Shown: piece by piece, positions 9,745 to 19,191 of the stretch
Position numbering within the stretch: position 1 is the first letter of the stretch
Layout of the letters: every line of letters begins with the position of its first letter
DNA from: Bacteroidia bacterium
Lineage (GTDB): Bacteria > Bacteroidota > Bacteroidia > Flavobacteriales_D > JAUILH01
Direction: 5' to 3'
Length of the DNA: 60,642 nucleotides
NCBI GenBank assembly: GCA_030433115.1
Contig: JAUILH010000007.1
Span: 1 to 60,642, forward strand
Program-made: the position numbers and the translations under genes
The notes under the pieces: generated by a model
What the model was told of the DNA's origin: nothing
Databases searched by the model: none
The model's input: only the letters and a program-made list of their open reading frames with translations

Positions 9745-10965
9745 TCAATTTAAACTCCCGATCAAATTTTCAAATGAGTTTCGTATACCGTCCAAATCTG
9801 CAAATAGTTTTTTTCTTTCAGCCAAAATTTCTTTGATATCCCTATGCTCTAATTGTTTCGATTGAATATAAACGCCTAAGCTCAGGTTATAATTTTTTTT
9901 GCTCAGTTTACTTTTTGAGACAATTTTGGAAGGTAAACTGTTCAAAACTTTGTGATCAGAAATAGCAGAAACCATAAGCTTATAAACTTTTTCCTTCAGT
10001 ATGTTTCTGTTGCCTTCATTTACAGCGAGTTTTTCCGTATTTATCAGTAGAACATCTCCATTATTCTTTCGTTTGTTAATATAAATTATGCATACTGGAA
10101 TCGCAGTGAAACCAAATGTTCTTCTTGGCATTTGAACCACTGCATTTAGCCAGCCGGAATCTATTAATTTCTTTCTTAACTGTATGTTAGATGCATCATG
10201 CAAAATTGATTGAGGCAGAACAACTACAGCCTGACCAAACTCTGACAACTGATCCATTATTTGCGTGAAATATTGTACTTCACTTCTTTTGGAAGGAAAT
10301 TGACTTGACCACTCACCGGATATGACTGGCTCATTTCTTTTTCCGTACGGAGGATTCGAAATTATTAAATCCATCTTTGGCAATGAAGGATCAAACGCTT
10401 GCTTATTAATTTGAATAGTATTAATCGGAAAATCTGTCAAATAGTTTCTAATATAATTCCAGTTAAAGTCAGTAAACGTTCTATTGCCAAAAATTTTCAC
10501 TCCCTTATCCGCTCGTAGCTGAACATAATGTAAAAAGTTACCGCTTCTTGCAAATGGATCATAGACTGTTTTGACATCCTTCCAATCGACTATAGCTGTT
10601 ACAAACTTAGAAAGTTCAATGGGTGTATAAAACTGACTAATCTTCTCATCCAAATCATTCAACCAACATAACTTTTCTTCAACCGACGAATTGCAAACCT
10701 CATCTATAAGAGATTTTAGCCGATCAAAATCTATGTTCTTATTTGATCTAGGCTTAATGCCATCAAGAAGTTTCCAATCTACATGTATATGTTCTTTGTG
10801 TTCTTTAACAAAATTTAGCCAATCAACATACCCCCCGATTCCCTCCAATCGACTTAATTTCCTGGCGTAGATCAAGGAAGAAATCATGGCTAACTTGTCC
10901 TGGGATTGAACAGGTATTCGTGAAAACAATTGTAAAATTCGATCTGCATACTTTTGCACACTCAT
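9745..10965 (-). CDS. Short HsdM-like N6-adenine DNA methylase
   Basis: 406 residues, shorter than the 536-residue HsdM upstream. The adenine methylase core is clear: FYTPIELSKF, then motif I YDPFARSGNFLHYV (SAM binding) and motif IV LIISNPPYGKR (catalytic NPPY). The N-terminal 100 residues are unlike the HsdM_N domain I would expect, and the C-terminus is helical. It is the last gene of the minus-strand defence run and lies 83 nt after the half-size specificity gene; the two probably form a methylase of their own. As no second HsdR is present, it may protect host DNA for the ATPase/HNH pair or act as an orphan modifier. That role is inference. Confidence 0.82.
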   Translation of the reverse strand: MSVQKYADRILQLFSRIPVQSQDKLAMISSLIYARKLSRLEGIGGYVDWLNFVKEHKEHIHVDWKLLDGIKPRSNKNIDFDRLKSLIDEVCNSSVEEKLCWLNDLDEKISQFYTPIELSKFVTAIVDWKDVKTVYDPFARSGNFLHYVQLRADKGVKIFGNRTFTDFNWNYIRNYLTDFPINTIQINKQAFDPSLPKMDLIISNPPYGKRNEPVISGEWSSQFPSKRSEVQYFTQIMDQLSEFGQAVVVLPQSILHDASNIQLRKKLIDSGWLNAVVQMPRRTFGFTAIPVCIIYINKRKNNGDVLLINTEKLAVNEGNRNILKEKVYKLMVSAISDHKVLNSLPSKIVSKSKLSKKNYNLSLGVYIQSKQLEHRDIKEILAERKKLFADLDGIRNSFENLIGSLN

Positions 10966-11048
10966 TCTATCTCGTCTTAAATATTCCTTTTAAAAAACTC
11001 CAAAACCCAACCTGTTTATTATTGTTGATTGTACAATTGTTATAATAG

Positions 11049-11669
11049 TTAATTGTTTGAGGCGACTTTTTCTTTTTGTTTCCCATAGATAGGTATTTTA
11101 TTGATTAAATTCCAACCAAAGCTTGTCAGTAGCTCTGATCCATTCTGAATAATTTTATTTAGTTTTTCACTCTCCATCTCAAGCTGTTTTTGGAGTGTTA
11201 CAATTTTGTTCTGGTCTTCCATACTAATGATTGGGATTTCCAGTTGGCCCAGATCTTTCTTAGACAATGAAGGCACAGCACCACCTTTCATGAGTTGTTT
11301 AAGATTTTCAATGGTTTGATCTTGCTGTAAATACCACAATAGGTAATAGGGATTGATCTGTTTATTGAATACACGTATCATAAAGAAAGATGAAGACAGT
11401 ATTGTTGGACTAAACAAGTTGTTCTGATCGAATATCAAGGACTTAATGTTAAGTCCTTTGTTAGATAAACCTATGTCCTCAGGACTCAACACATGATTGT
11501 CAATCGATGGATAAACATGAGGATCCACAAAAGTGCCCGCTTCCTCCAGGCCATGATCCGATATGTCTTTGGGTTGTAGTATTTTGAATTCGCCTGTTGC
11601 ATATTCTTTTATTTTGCCCTTAAGACTATATCCTGTTCTGATATTAGCAAGTTCTTTTAGCTTTGGCAT
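11049..11669 (-). CDS. Half-size type I specificity (HsdS-like) subunit, single TRD
   Basis: 206 residues, about half a normal HsdS. It has one target-recognition domain (IRTGYSLKGKIKEYATGEFKIL, then SSSFFMIRVF, YYLLWYLQQDQT, KGGAVPSLSKKDLGQLEI) and one coiled-coil conserved region (DQNKIVTLQKQLEMESEKLNKI). Type I half-S proteins can dimerise and then recognise a bipartite palindromic site, as known for truncated HsdS variants. The partner is probably the methylase at 9745-10965. It does not align as a broken piece of the upstream HsdS: the frame is intact with its own ATG and upstream palindromes. Confidence 0.8.
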   Translation of the reverse strand: MPKLKELANIRTGYSLKGKIKEYATGEFKILQPKDISDHGLEEAGTFVDPHVYPSIDNHVLSPEDIGLSNKGLNIKSLIFDQNNLFSPTILSSSFFMIRVFNKQINPYYLLWYLQQDQTIENLKQLMKGGAVPSLSKKDLGQLEIPIISMEDQNKIVTLQKQLEMESEKLNKIIQNGSELLTSFGWNLINKIPIYGKQKEKVASNN

Positions 11670-11676
11670 ATTCTGT

Positions 11677-11743
11677 ATTTCAAATAGTGAAATTCAAATA
11701 TACAGGATTGAACTCGTAAAAACAAACACTATTTAGAATAGTG
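11677..11743. promoter_or_regulatory. Two palindromes before the half-S/methylase genes
   Basis: The 93-nt gap before the half-S gene contains ATTTCA-AATAG-TGAAAT at 11677-11693 and CACTATT-TAG-AATAGTG at 11727-11743. Both carry the shared sequence AATAGTGAAA on the plus strand, 50 bp apart. The first lies about 8 nt from the ATG. Palindromes sharing a half-site fit an autoregulated promoter for this gene pair, separate from the upstream genes. No controller protein gene is seen nearby. Confidence 0.45.
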
Positions 11744-11762
11744 AAAAAAGACAGGGAATTCG

Positions 11763-12815
11763 TTACTTATCTTTAATAATACCTAACTCTCTTAAGATAT
11801 CGTACTTAAACTTACTCATCGGGCGTTTATGGAAGTTTTGTTTGTCAGGCTCAACTCCAAAAACCAAACGGTAAATTTCTTTTTCTGGTAATCCAGCTTT
11901 TGGAAAAAATTTCTGTAACTTATTTATGTAGTTTTCTGAATATTTCTCCTTTATTTCAATCAAATCTTTTAACTCGGGTAAATGCGCATTATACATCCTA
12001 TCTATATGGATTTTCTTGAGCGTATTGAGCGCTTTCTTATTGGTGTTTTGGGATCGAACATAAATATGATATTCATGCTTTTTAGAAGGAATATAACTGA
12101 AACTAAAATCATCGGTTTGGTCCATATCCCGATATGGATGAATGTGTTTTTTCAGGTCTAGTATGGCGTCACCTTTGGATGAGCTATTACACGTGTAGCA
12201 ACTTGGGATCAAGTTATAAAATGACAGAGCAAGAAGCGGGTGTTTCGACTTTGGGTACCAATGGTCGAATTGAGGACGCATCAACTTTTTGTTTTTTTCT
12301 GTTGTGAGTGTGGTGGTATACGTTCGATTGCAGTAGGTGCATGATCGTCTGTCAAGATTTTCAGCTAGTTCGTAAAGACTATATTGATAGTCTGGTTCTC
12401 TTTCGCTCAGCCAATCATAATTAAATATTTTGCTCAGATCTTCAAAAAAAAGAGATAATCCACTATAACTAGAAGCCTTTTGCTTCTTACTGGCTTTAAA
12501 GAAATTTGACAAATTTCCCAATTGAGTCTGTGTTAGCACAAAACTGTAAAAATCATGCTCTGCCCCCAATAGCTCTTCAGGCACTCCAGAAATAATCTTA
12601 TTCAAATTCGCATCTTCAGATAAGTACTTGATGATTTTTGATTCAAGAGTTTTCGAGGATTTAAAAGTTAATTTTCGTGAATTACAAATTCTACAATTTG
12701 GTTTCGAGCATGAGTTAATAATACCTAACTTACTTGTCACTCGACAACGAATTGCAAGATGGTGGGCTTTTAATGCTTTCGATACCGAGTGAGAAGTAGG
12801 ATCTATATACAACAT
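11763..12815 (-). CDS. HNH endonuclease, PtuB-like partner of the ATPase
   Basis: 350 residues. An N-terminal Cys cluster (C36, C41, C44 in CSKPNCRIC) is followed by the nuclease core: CTYC at 159-162, FDHWYPKS at about 183-190 (His 185), N201 in FYNLIPSC and the second CxxC pair at 206-209 (CYTC). The two CxxC pairs should bind zinc and the His/Asn should form the betabeta-alpha-metal active site. The gene starts 5 nt after the stop of the 931-residue ATPase. An ATPase followed by an HNH nuclease is the Septu (PtuA/PtuB) plan, also found as the effector part of some retrons; no reverse transcriptase lies here. The family is clear, the system name is inferred. Confidence 0.85.
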   Translation of the reverse strand: MLYIDPTSHSVSKALKAHHLAIRCRVTSKLGIINSCSKPNCRICNSRKLTFKSSKTLESKIIKYLSEDANLNKIISGVPEELLGAEHDFYSFVLTQTQLGNLSNFFKASKKQKASSYSGLSLFFEDLSKIFNYDWLSEREPDYQYSLYELAENLDRRSCTYCNRTYTTTLTTEKNKKLMRPQFDHWYPKSKHPLLALSFYNLIPSCYTCNSSSKGDAILDLKKHIHPYRDMDQTDDFSFSYIPSKKHEYHIYVRSQNTNKKALNTLKKIHIDRMYNAHLPELKDLIEIKEKYSENYINKLQKFFPKAGLPEKEIYRLVFGVEPDKQNFHKRPMSKFKYDILRELGIIKDK

Positions 12816-12820
12816 CTGGC

Positions 12821-15616
12821 CTAAGGATTTAAATTAATACTGCCAATATCAACTCCCGCATTTTCCGCCATCTTGCGGAAAGTTTCTTCTAGTTTCTCTT
12901 TTTTGGTTTGCTCATCTTGAATGGAAAAGAACATATCCAGTAACTTATTCTTTAGAACGGGTTCTCCAATAGTTTCGATGATAGATTGATGGTAATTCAT
13001 ATCATTATTTGTTACCTCAAGTCCACTTAGATGCTGTTCTATCTCTTCTATTTCCTGGTTTAAAATATCTCTTTCTTGTGCATCATCATCAAGTTGCTCC
13101 AATTCTTTATTAAGCCGCTTCAGTTGTTCAGTCAATAAACGGAAGTTTAAAAACGCAATGGTCTCCTCTATCTTGAGTTTAGCAAACTCCCCCATAAATC
13201 CATTCTCAAGAAAGAAATCATTGGCCAATAAATCATGGATATTGGCACCGAAGGTTTGATTGTGTTCTGTATCATCAGGTTTCCCCTTTTTCAACCGCAA
13301 TATATTTGAGGAGGGAATATCTGACAAAATGAATGGTGAATGTGTTACAAACAATATATTTAACCCGAGAATATTTGCAAGTGGTGTATGTTCTAAATAT
13401 GACAATAAGTTGTGAATATACGTGCGCTGCATATCTGGGTGAAAATAAAGCTCAACTTCATCAAATAGAATATTGATATAATTATATTGTTGTATCATAT
13501 CAGAAGCTCTCACAGAATTGATATTGAAGGTATGATATGCTACTGTATTAATCGAAATTATCATTTGCTTCTCGCCAGAACTAAGATCTTTGAATTTTCC
13601 GCCTCCTTTAAATATTATTTCTGTTTTGAAAAGTGAGGGTGGTATAAACCAAATCGTTGGCATTTCTTCAAGGCTAATACTATTTGATTCAAATTCTTTT
13701 TGCTTGACATGCTCAATGCCTTGTGCCAATTCTATCACATTATGTTCAGAATTATCTTTATCAAAATTTAGCTTATTGAATAAGAGGTAGTTAATTGCTT
13801 GCCGGAGTTTAAAAGTTACATGACTTTTATCCTTAATAAGTTCCTTAACATATTTTTCGTACGCGTCCCAAACTATTTTGCCGGTTTCCTGATCATAGGA
13901 AATAAATTTTTTATACTGATCATATGTCGTAGCAACACTGATCATTTTATCATATATATATTCGCGTATTTCATTCTCATACGGAACCGTTATAGTCGTC
14001 TTTTTAATGAAGCGAAAAATAACGTCTGTCCTATTTCTGACTTCCTCATGATCAATTTTATTGGTCCTATTTCGTTTCAGAATCCTGTCATATTTTTTAT
14101 GATCAAATCGGACTTCAAGATTAAAGGGTATTTTACCCTCAACTAGTTCTTTTGGTTCATTTTTTTCCAAATCAATACGATCCCATTCCAATATAGACGC
14201 TAAAAGACGAGAACGCCCAAGAGACTCCTCTGCATTAACGTCAATATTTCCCTCCACTCTCTTTGGATTTAATACAATTGGAATTTGATAGCTGTCGTTC
14301 TTATGAAATAGAGCATCTATCCATCGGCCTATTGTTTTAGAATTAAGTCCATATAATGAATAATTAATACCAACTGTATAAAAGAAGTTATTGTGTTTGA
14401 ACGGATCAATAATATTTTCTTCAATGAAATTATACTGTTTTGATTTAGCACTATACTTATAGGCATGCAAAGTAGTTTGATCCCCCACAGAAAGCTTATA
14501 AATGGTGTCAGTTTTAAAGAAAATATCTAAAAATATTTCTTCTTCATGCACTTTGTCATCTGAAACAACCAATCCAGAAATTTTATTTAATGCTAAATAA
14601 TATAATTCTGTGAGAGTACTTTTACCACTTCCATTTTTGCCTACTATGGCAGAAATTGATACCGTATGATTTTCAGAATTAAACAGATCATCAATATCAT
14701 TATTCAGACTAATAACCCTATCATCATTTTTAAAAATGAAAGAATCATAAAATTTGAATAGGGATGGTATTATATTTTTAATATGCTTTTGCTTTTCTTT
14801 GGTAGGTCGAATGGCAAGTAGTTTAAAATTACCTAACAGTGCTTCCAACTTCTCTTCACGTTCTTCCTGTTTTCTGAAGCTATTTAAAAACTCTAGTGAT
14901 TCAGCCTGAATTATAAATTCTGATTTTTTTTTATGTATGGTTTGGTAGGCTGCATAAACTATATCACTAAATAGACCTGGAGTATTATCAATTCGACAAA
15001 GATCCATGTTACCTTTATAATCATAAGGAACTTTCTCAATCACACCAGACGCAACCAAAAAGGTACGTGTATTGGTATCCAGAGGCAGAAAATTATCAGG
15101 ATTTATCCAAAACAAAAATATGGTAAACGCTGACCAGTTTATGCCATACCAAAAGCCCATTTGATATATATGATCATCTGTTACCCCCTCTTTTCCATGT
15201 TGCATTACCTGACCGAAAAAATTCCAAATCTGCTGTTGAAATTTTACTTCACGGGAGTTGATAACCCTTGATATCATCATTGTAGGACATCCACTAAAGA
15301 AATGGCCGCTATCCTGTGCTGATGATTTACTACCTAAAATTTTAAGTAGAGTGTTTATCTTGAAAATCCGACTAGAATCACTTGACGAACTGTGATTGAA
15401 TGCTGCAAAAATTTGTATTGGATCAATACTTTTTGTTCCAAAATTATGCACTGCCACACCAAACCAGTTGTTGGCATATTTATACTCTTCGGTATCAAGA
15501 AGATTAAAGACCTCAGAAGCAGACTCTTCTCCATGTTTACGATATAATTCAAAAAGTAAACTTGCTATTTCAGCATTGGCATCTTGCCATTTGGTATGTA
15601 CTTCTCTTTTGGTCAT
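12821..15616 (-). CDS. Large ABC/SMC-type AAA ATPase of a defence pair (PtuA-like)
   Basis: 931 residues. Walker A is GKNGSGKST at 326-334; the ABC signature LSSGEKQMI lies near 670-685; Walker B with catalytic Glu is ILFDEVELYFHP near 720; the H-loop is VTHSPFILSDIP near 755. A coiled coil (about 800-850) follows. These are the marks of OLD/PtuA-like ATPases, which gate a nuclease partner, here the HNH protein 5 nt downstream. The first 240 residues are an extra domain I cannot name; FLFWINPDNFLPLDTNTRTF recalls segments in N-terminal parts of some McrB-like restriction ATPases. It starts 43 nt after hsdS and is on the same strand as the hsd genes. Confidence 0.87.
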   Translation of the reverse strand: MTKREVHTKWQDANAEIASLLFELYRKHGEESASEVFNLLDTEEYKYANNWFGVAVHNFGTKSIDPIQIFAAFNHSSSSDSSRIFKINTLLKILGSKSSAQDSGHFFSGCPTMMISRVINSREVKFQQQIWNFFGQVMQHGKEGVTDDHIYQMGFWYGINWSAFTIFLFWINPDNFLPLDTNTRTFLVASGVIEKVPYDYKGNMDLCRIDNTPGLFSDIVYAAYQTIHKKKSEFIIQAESLEFLNSFRKQEEREEKLEALLGNFKLLAIRPTKEKQKHIKNIIPSLFKFYDSFIFKNDDRVISLNNDIDDLFNSENHTVSISAIVGKNGSGKSTLTELYYLALNKISGLVVSDDKVHEEEIFLDIFFKTDTIYKLSVGDQTTLHAYKYSAKSKQYNFIEENIIDPFKHNNFFYTVGINYSLYGLNSKTIGRWIDALFHKNDSYQIPIVLNPKRVEGNIDVNAEESLGRSRLLASILEWDRIDLEKNEPKELVEGKIPFNLEVRFDHKKYDRILKRNRTNKIDHEEVRNRTDVIFRFIKKTTITVPYENEIREYIYDKMISVATTYDQYKKFISYDQETGKIVWDAYEKYVKELIKDKSHVTFKLRQAINYLLFNKLNFDKDNSEHNVIELAQGIEHVKQKEFESNSISLEEMPTIWFIPPSLFKTEIIFKGGGKFKDLSSGEKQMIISINTVAYHTFNINSVRASDMIQQYNYINILFDEVELYFHPDMQRTYIHNLLSYLEHTPLANILGLNILFVTHSPFILSDIPSSNILRLKKGKPDDTEHNQTFGANIHDLLANDFFLENGFMGEFAKLKIEETIAFLNFRLLTEQLKRLNKELEQLDDDAQERDILNQEIEEIEQHLSGLEVTNNDMNYHQSIIETIGEPVLKNKLLDMFFSIQDEQTKKEKLEETFRKMAENAGVDIGSINLNP

Positions 15617-15659
15617 ATATCATTATAACATCAATTAATCGCCAACAGCCTGAACCCAT

Positions 15660-17588
15660 TCATCTCTTCTTAGCTTTTTCAATCACCTTGCCCCAACCGG
15701 TAGGCACCAAATCATTCTCCCGCATCCATTGTAAGGCTTTGTCTAATCGGTTTTTATATCGAGCTTTCTGGGTGTCCCACTCTAAGAAGTCTTTTTTAAG
15801 TAATTCGTCTGTGATCATTTCATTGCGAATGATGCGATTGTTCCAGACTGCATATAAGGTGGAGATTATCTCCGGACGTTCGTAATTGTTATTGCTGAAA
15901 ATCTGGATGAATGATTGAATGGCTTCCTTTTCATTGTCTGAAAGATAACCGTAGTCCTTTAAAGATTTGGTGTGATTGGTGCCTGCCACTATGCGTTGAA
16001 GCTTGCCTTGTTCTTTAAAATCGAACCATTGGCTTTTTAAAACTTCATTCCAGAAGACTTTGGTAAACCGTCCGTCATACGGCCCTGCTGCCTGCACACT
16101 GTATGTTTGTTTGTAATCTTGTTGCAGTACATGATACTCTATAAGATGCAGGAGTTTCTCGAATTTTGTTTTGCCAAACGATTTGTCTTCTAAAGACTGA
16201 TTAATGATATAGGTAGCCAGCATTTTTCTGCGCACTTTGGCATCTTTGGTGCTAAATTCTTTTGTTTTGGGGTGCTGAACTACTTTGGTTTCCTCCTCAG
16301 CCTCTCCAACCCTTACCTGTCCATTCATGAGCATGGGGAGAAGCCAATCGCGGAGCTCGGCTAGTTGCTGGTTTTGTGACTCCAAATTGTTTTGTTCCCC
16401 AAAAACTGATTTGATCCTTTCTGTGAAGCTAATAACTATTTTTTTTGGTGGTAATGGAATCTTTATAGTTTTTAACACCGTACCTGATATTTCCTGAAAT
16501 GTAGAACCTGAAGCATATTGTTTCATCGCAGGAATGTATAATTGTGTCGTGAAAAACACAAACTCCATAGAGTAATCAGAATTTGGAACAATATTTTTAA
16601 ATCCTTGATTTGTTGTAGAAGGCTCTCTAGTTATTGCTATGTAACCTATCGGTGCTCTTGATGTCAAAAGTATAGTTCCTGGCGGCATAATTTTCAGTGA
16701 TCCATCTTTAATTCCAAGTTGTGTCACATCCCGTTCACCCCTTGCGATAAATTTTTTATTGGAGTTAATGGAAAGATCCTTAGGAGTGATCCACGGAATG
16801 CCTGAACCATCATCAATAAAATTTTCTGACTTTGATCTAGAAGGGGTTGTTCCTCCAACAATTTGCCCAAGATCGGCAAACCCGCCTACCTCCCACCCCA
16901 ATGGAATCTCACGCTTCAATTCCTCATTGTACACCATCTTACCACCAGAGGATTTATAAGGCTTGCCATTCTCATCAGGAAAATCAAACTGTACAAACCA
17001 ATAATCATACAGCAGCTTAGTCATGGCTTCCAACTCCGCGTTGATTTTGTTGTTGAGCTCTATTTTGGCGTCTAAATCGGAAAGGACTTTGGCGATTTTC
17101 TTTTGGTCAAAAACCGGAATTAAAGGAAAATCTAACAACCTAAAATTGGTAGTTGCTTGCGCAAGTGCTGGTACTCCTACATGATTCTTGAATGATAGTA
17201 ATCGTTTTTGCCCTTCACTCGAATGGAAATAGTATGTAAAAAAAATAGGATCAACAACACTCGTATTCAGCTTTACTCTGAATTGACTCTGAGAAATGAT
17301 GTATCGGCTGAGTTTACAATCATTGGGAATATATGCAACCTGTCCTAGCGTTCCCCGGTGGGTAATAATGATATCACCTTTTTTGGCATTAGCTTTCTTT
17401 AATGAGTCAGCCTTTTCCGGAGTCACATAATTTTGAAAAGTTTCGATTAACTTTACGCCAGAAACGTTTGAGCCATTAAGTACGGGCACTCCTGACTTTT
17501 TATAGTTGTCGACAGTGATATCCGAACCAAAAGGTCCCATGGAAATTTCCTCAATCAATTCCTTTAACGGAGTTAATTTTCTAATCAT
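15660..17588 (-). CDS. hsdS: Type I restriction-modification specificity subunit with extra C-terminal domain
   Basis: 642 residues; ordinary HsdS is about 400-450. Two target-recognition domains are seen (about 1-190, starting LKELIEEISMGPFGSDI, and about 225-400, including PWITPKDLS), each followed by a coiled-coil spacer (AELEAMTKLLYDYWFVQFDFP and NQQLAELRDWLLPMLMNG). From about 430 to 642 there is an added domain (SFGKTKFEKLLHLIEYHVL, then VQAAGPYDGRF) that resembles the Panacea/DUF4065-like helical fold and is known at the end of some HsdS. The start overlaps the end of hsdM by 8 nt. HsdS sets the DNA target of the complex; the extra domain may be regulatory, which is inference. Confidence 0.92.
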   Translation of the reverse strand: MIRKLTPLKELIEEISMGPFGSDITVDNYKKSGVPVLNGSNVSGVKLIETFQNYVTPEKADSLKKANAKKGDIIITHRGTLGQVAYIPNDCKLSRYIISQSQFRVKLNTSVVDPIFFTYYFHSSEGQKRLLSFKNHVGVPALAQATTNFRLLDFPLIPVFDQKKIAKVLSDLDAKIELNNKINAELEAMTKLLYDYWFVQFDFPDENGKPYKSSGGKMVYNEELKREIPLGWEVGGFADLGQIVGGTTPSRSKSENFIDDGSGIPWITPKDLSINSNKKFIARGERDVTQLGIKDGSLKIMPPGTILLTSRAPIGYIAITREPSTTNQGFKNIVPNSDYSMEFVFFTTQLYIPAMKQYASGSTFQEISGTVLKTIKIPLPPKKIVISFTERIKSVFGEQNNLESQNQQLAELRDWLLPMLMNGQVRVGEAEEETKVVQHPKTKEFSTKDAKVRRKMLATYIINQSLEDKSFGKTKFEKLLHLIEYHVLQQDYKQTYSVQAAGPYDGRFTKVFWNEVLKSQWFDFKEQGKLQRIVAGTNHTKSLKDYGYLSDNEKEAIQSFIQIFSNNNYERPEIISTLYAVWNNRIIRNEMITDELLKKDFLEWDTQKARYKNRLDKALQWMRENDLVPTGWGKVIEKAKKR

Positions 17589-19191
17589 AAGTTAAGTTCT
17601 GTATGGTTTTCATAATTTCAACTTCAATAGATTTCGATTCCTCAAACAACCCATTCAAATTCTCCTCAACTCCCTTCATCTTTTCTTCAAACTCCTCTTG
17701 AGTAATGTCCACATACTCAATCTTCACCTCAAAATACTGTCCGGCACTTAGACTGTAATTCTTGGCTTTTATATCGTCATAACTCACCACGACAGAAAAA
17801 TCATCCTCGGCTTTTTTATTATTGAAAGTGGACATGATATATTCCTCCTCCTTTTTGGATAAAACTGTTTTTTGGTTCTTGCCTTCTTTTACGGTTTCGC
17901 CAAGGTTGGAGGCATCTATCAATACCACATCCTTTTTATTCTCTTTATCCAAAAACACAATGGACACATTGGTGCCGGTATTGGCAAATATGTTACCGGG
18001 CATGCTCACCACCCCGGCCAGCATTTTCTGCTCTACCATTTGTTGGCGTATTTTTTTGTCAATACCGCTTTGTGCAGTAATAAATCCGGTGGGTACTACA
18101 ATGGCTGCTTTTCCTTTATCTCCCAATGAATGGATGATGTGTTGCAAAAACAACTGGTAAATGGCCATTTTATCTTTTGCCTTTTTGGGCACTTTGGGGA
18201 TGCCTGCAAAAAAACGTTCGTGATTGGTTTTGCTGTCCAGATCGTCTCGATAATCCGAGAAATCCAATTTAAACGGAGGATTGGAAACTATGTAATCAAA
18301 GGTTTTTGGATGCCTGGGATAAGGTTCTGATATGGTGTTGCCTTTGATGATGTTTTGAATGGAATGTACCAGATTGTTCAAAATCAAATTTAAACGCAAC
18401 AAACCAGATGATTTTTGAGAAATGTCTTGCGTATAGATGGTGCATTTATCTTCTCCGATAACATGTGCCAGGTTCATGAGTAAGGTCCCCGATCCGGCTG
18501 AAGGATCGTAACAGGTTACATTTTTCACTTTTTCATTCACCAAACAGCGGGCTATGATGCGGGATACAGCATGGGGCGTGAAGTACTCGGCATATTTCCC
18601 CCCACTGTTAGTGTTGTAATCCTTGATTAGATATTCGAAAATAGTGGCATAAAAATCAAACTTCTCATGAAAGATATGCTCAAAGCTAAAATTGACCAGT
18701 TTATTGATAATGGCTTTAAAAAAAGCATCCTGATCCTCATGTAAATACTCACTTAATCGATCAAATAAAGTGATTTTAATGCCTCCTTGAGTTTTTACTG
18801 AGAAAATATCACTATTAGAAGTCGCTATGTCTACTAGAGTATCATCAAACAATTTGGCAAAACCTGGCTGATCCTGCTTTTGGAATAAATGGGTAATGGT
18901 GTGTTCGGGTTTTAGTTTGGCAGTGCTCTCCTCCAACTGCATGGTAAGGAAGTCATACTCGTCATCATTGTATTTTGCCAATTCATCTGCCCAGTCATCG
19001 GCTTTCGCCAGCCGTTTATCAAGTTGTTTGATTTCATGAGCAAACTTGTCATTCAGAAACTTATACAAAAATACCTGTGTAATGATTTTAAACTCATTTC
19101 CGTCATTACCCAAACCATAATTAGCACAGACACTTTTTAAATCGTCAATCAGTGCTTTGGTTTTTGCTTCAAATTCTACCGTCTCCGTCAT
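17581..19191 (-). CDS. hsdM: Type I restriction-modification methylase subunit
   Basis: 536 residues, normal length. It has an N-terminal HsdM_N helical domain (ETVEFEAKTKALIDDLKSV), FTPHAVSRIIARCLV, motif I CYDPSAGSGTLLMNL for SAM binding and motif IV IVSNPPF, the catalytic NPPF of N6-adenine methylases. It transfers a methyl group to adenine in the sequence chosen by HsdS; two HsdM and one HsdS make the methylase, and HsdR adds cleavage. The start overlaps the end of hsdR by 4 nt (ATGA), so translation is coupled. Confidence 0.95.
   Translation of the reverse strand: MTETVEFEAKTKALIDDLKSVCANYGLGNDGNEFKIITQVFLYKFLNDKFAHEIKQLDKRLAKADDWADELAKYNDDEYDFLTMQLEESTAKLKPEHTITHLFQKQDQPGFAKLFDDTLVDIATSNSDIFSVKTQGGIKITLFDRLSEYLHEDQDAFFKAIINKLVNFSFEHIFHEKFDFYATIFEYLIKDYNTNSGGKYAEYFTPHAVSRIIARCLVNEKVKNVTCYDPSAGSGTLLMNLAHVIGEDKCTIYTQDISQKSSGLLRLNLILNNLVHSIQNIIKGNTISEPYPRHPKTFDYIVSNPPFKLDFSDYRDDLDSKTNHERFFAGIPKVPKKAKDKMAIYQLFLQHIIHSLGDKGKAAIVVPTGFITAQSGIDKKIRQQMVEQKMLAGVVSMPGNIFANTGTNVSIVFLDKENKKDVVLIDASNLGETVKEGKNQKTVLSKKEEEYIMSTFNNKKAEDDFSVVVSYDDIKAKNYSLSAGQYFEVKIEYVDITQEEFEEKMKGVEENLNGLFEESKSIEVEIMKTIQNLTYD

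Noticed and set aside
11763..15616. Retron with ATPase/HNH effector
   Set aside because: No reverse transcriptase gene lies in the window, so the pair cannot be a retron effector here.
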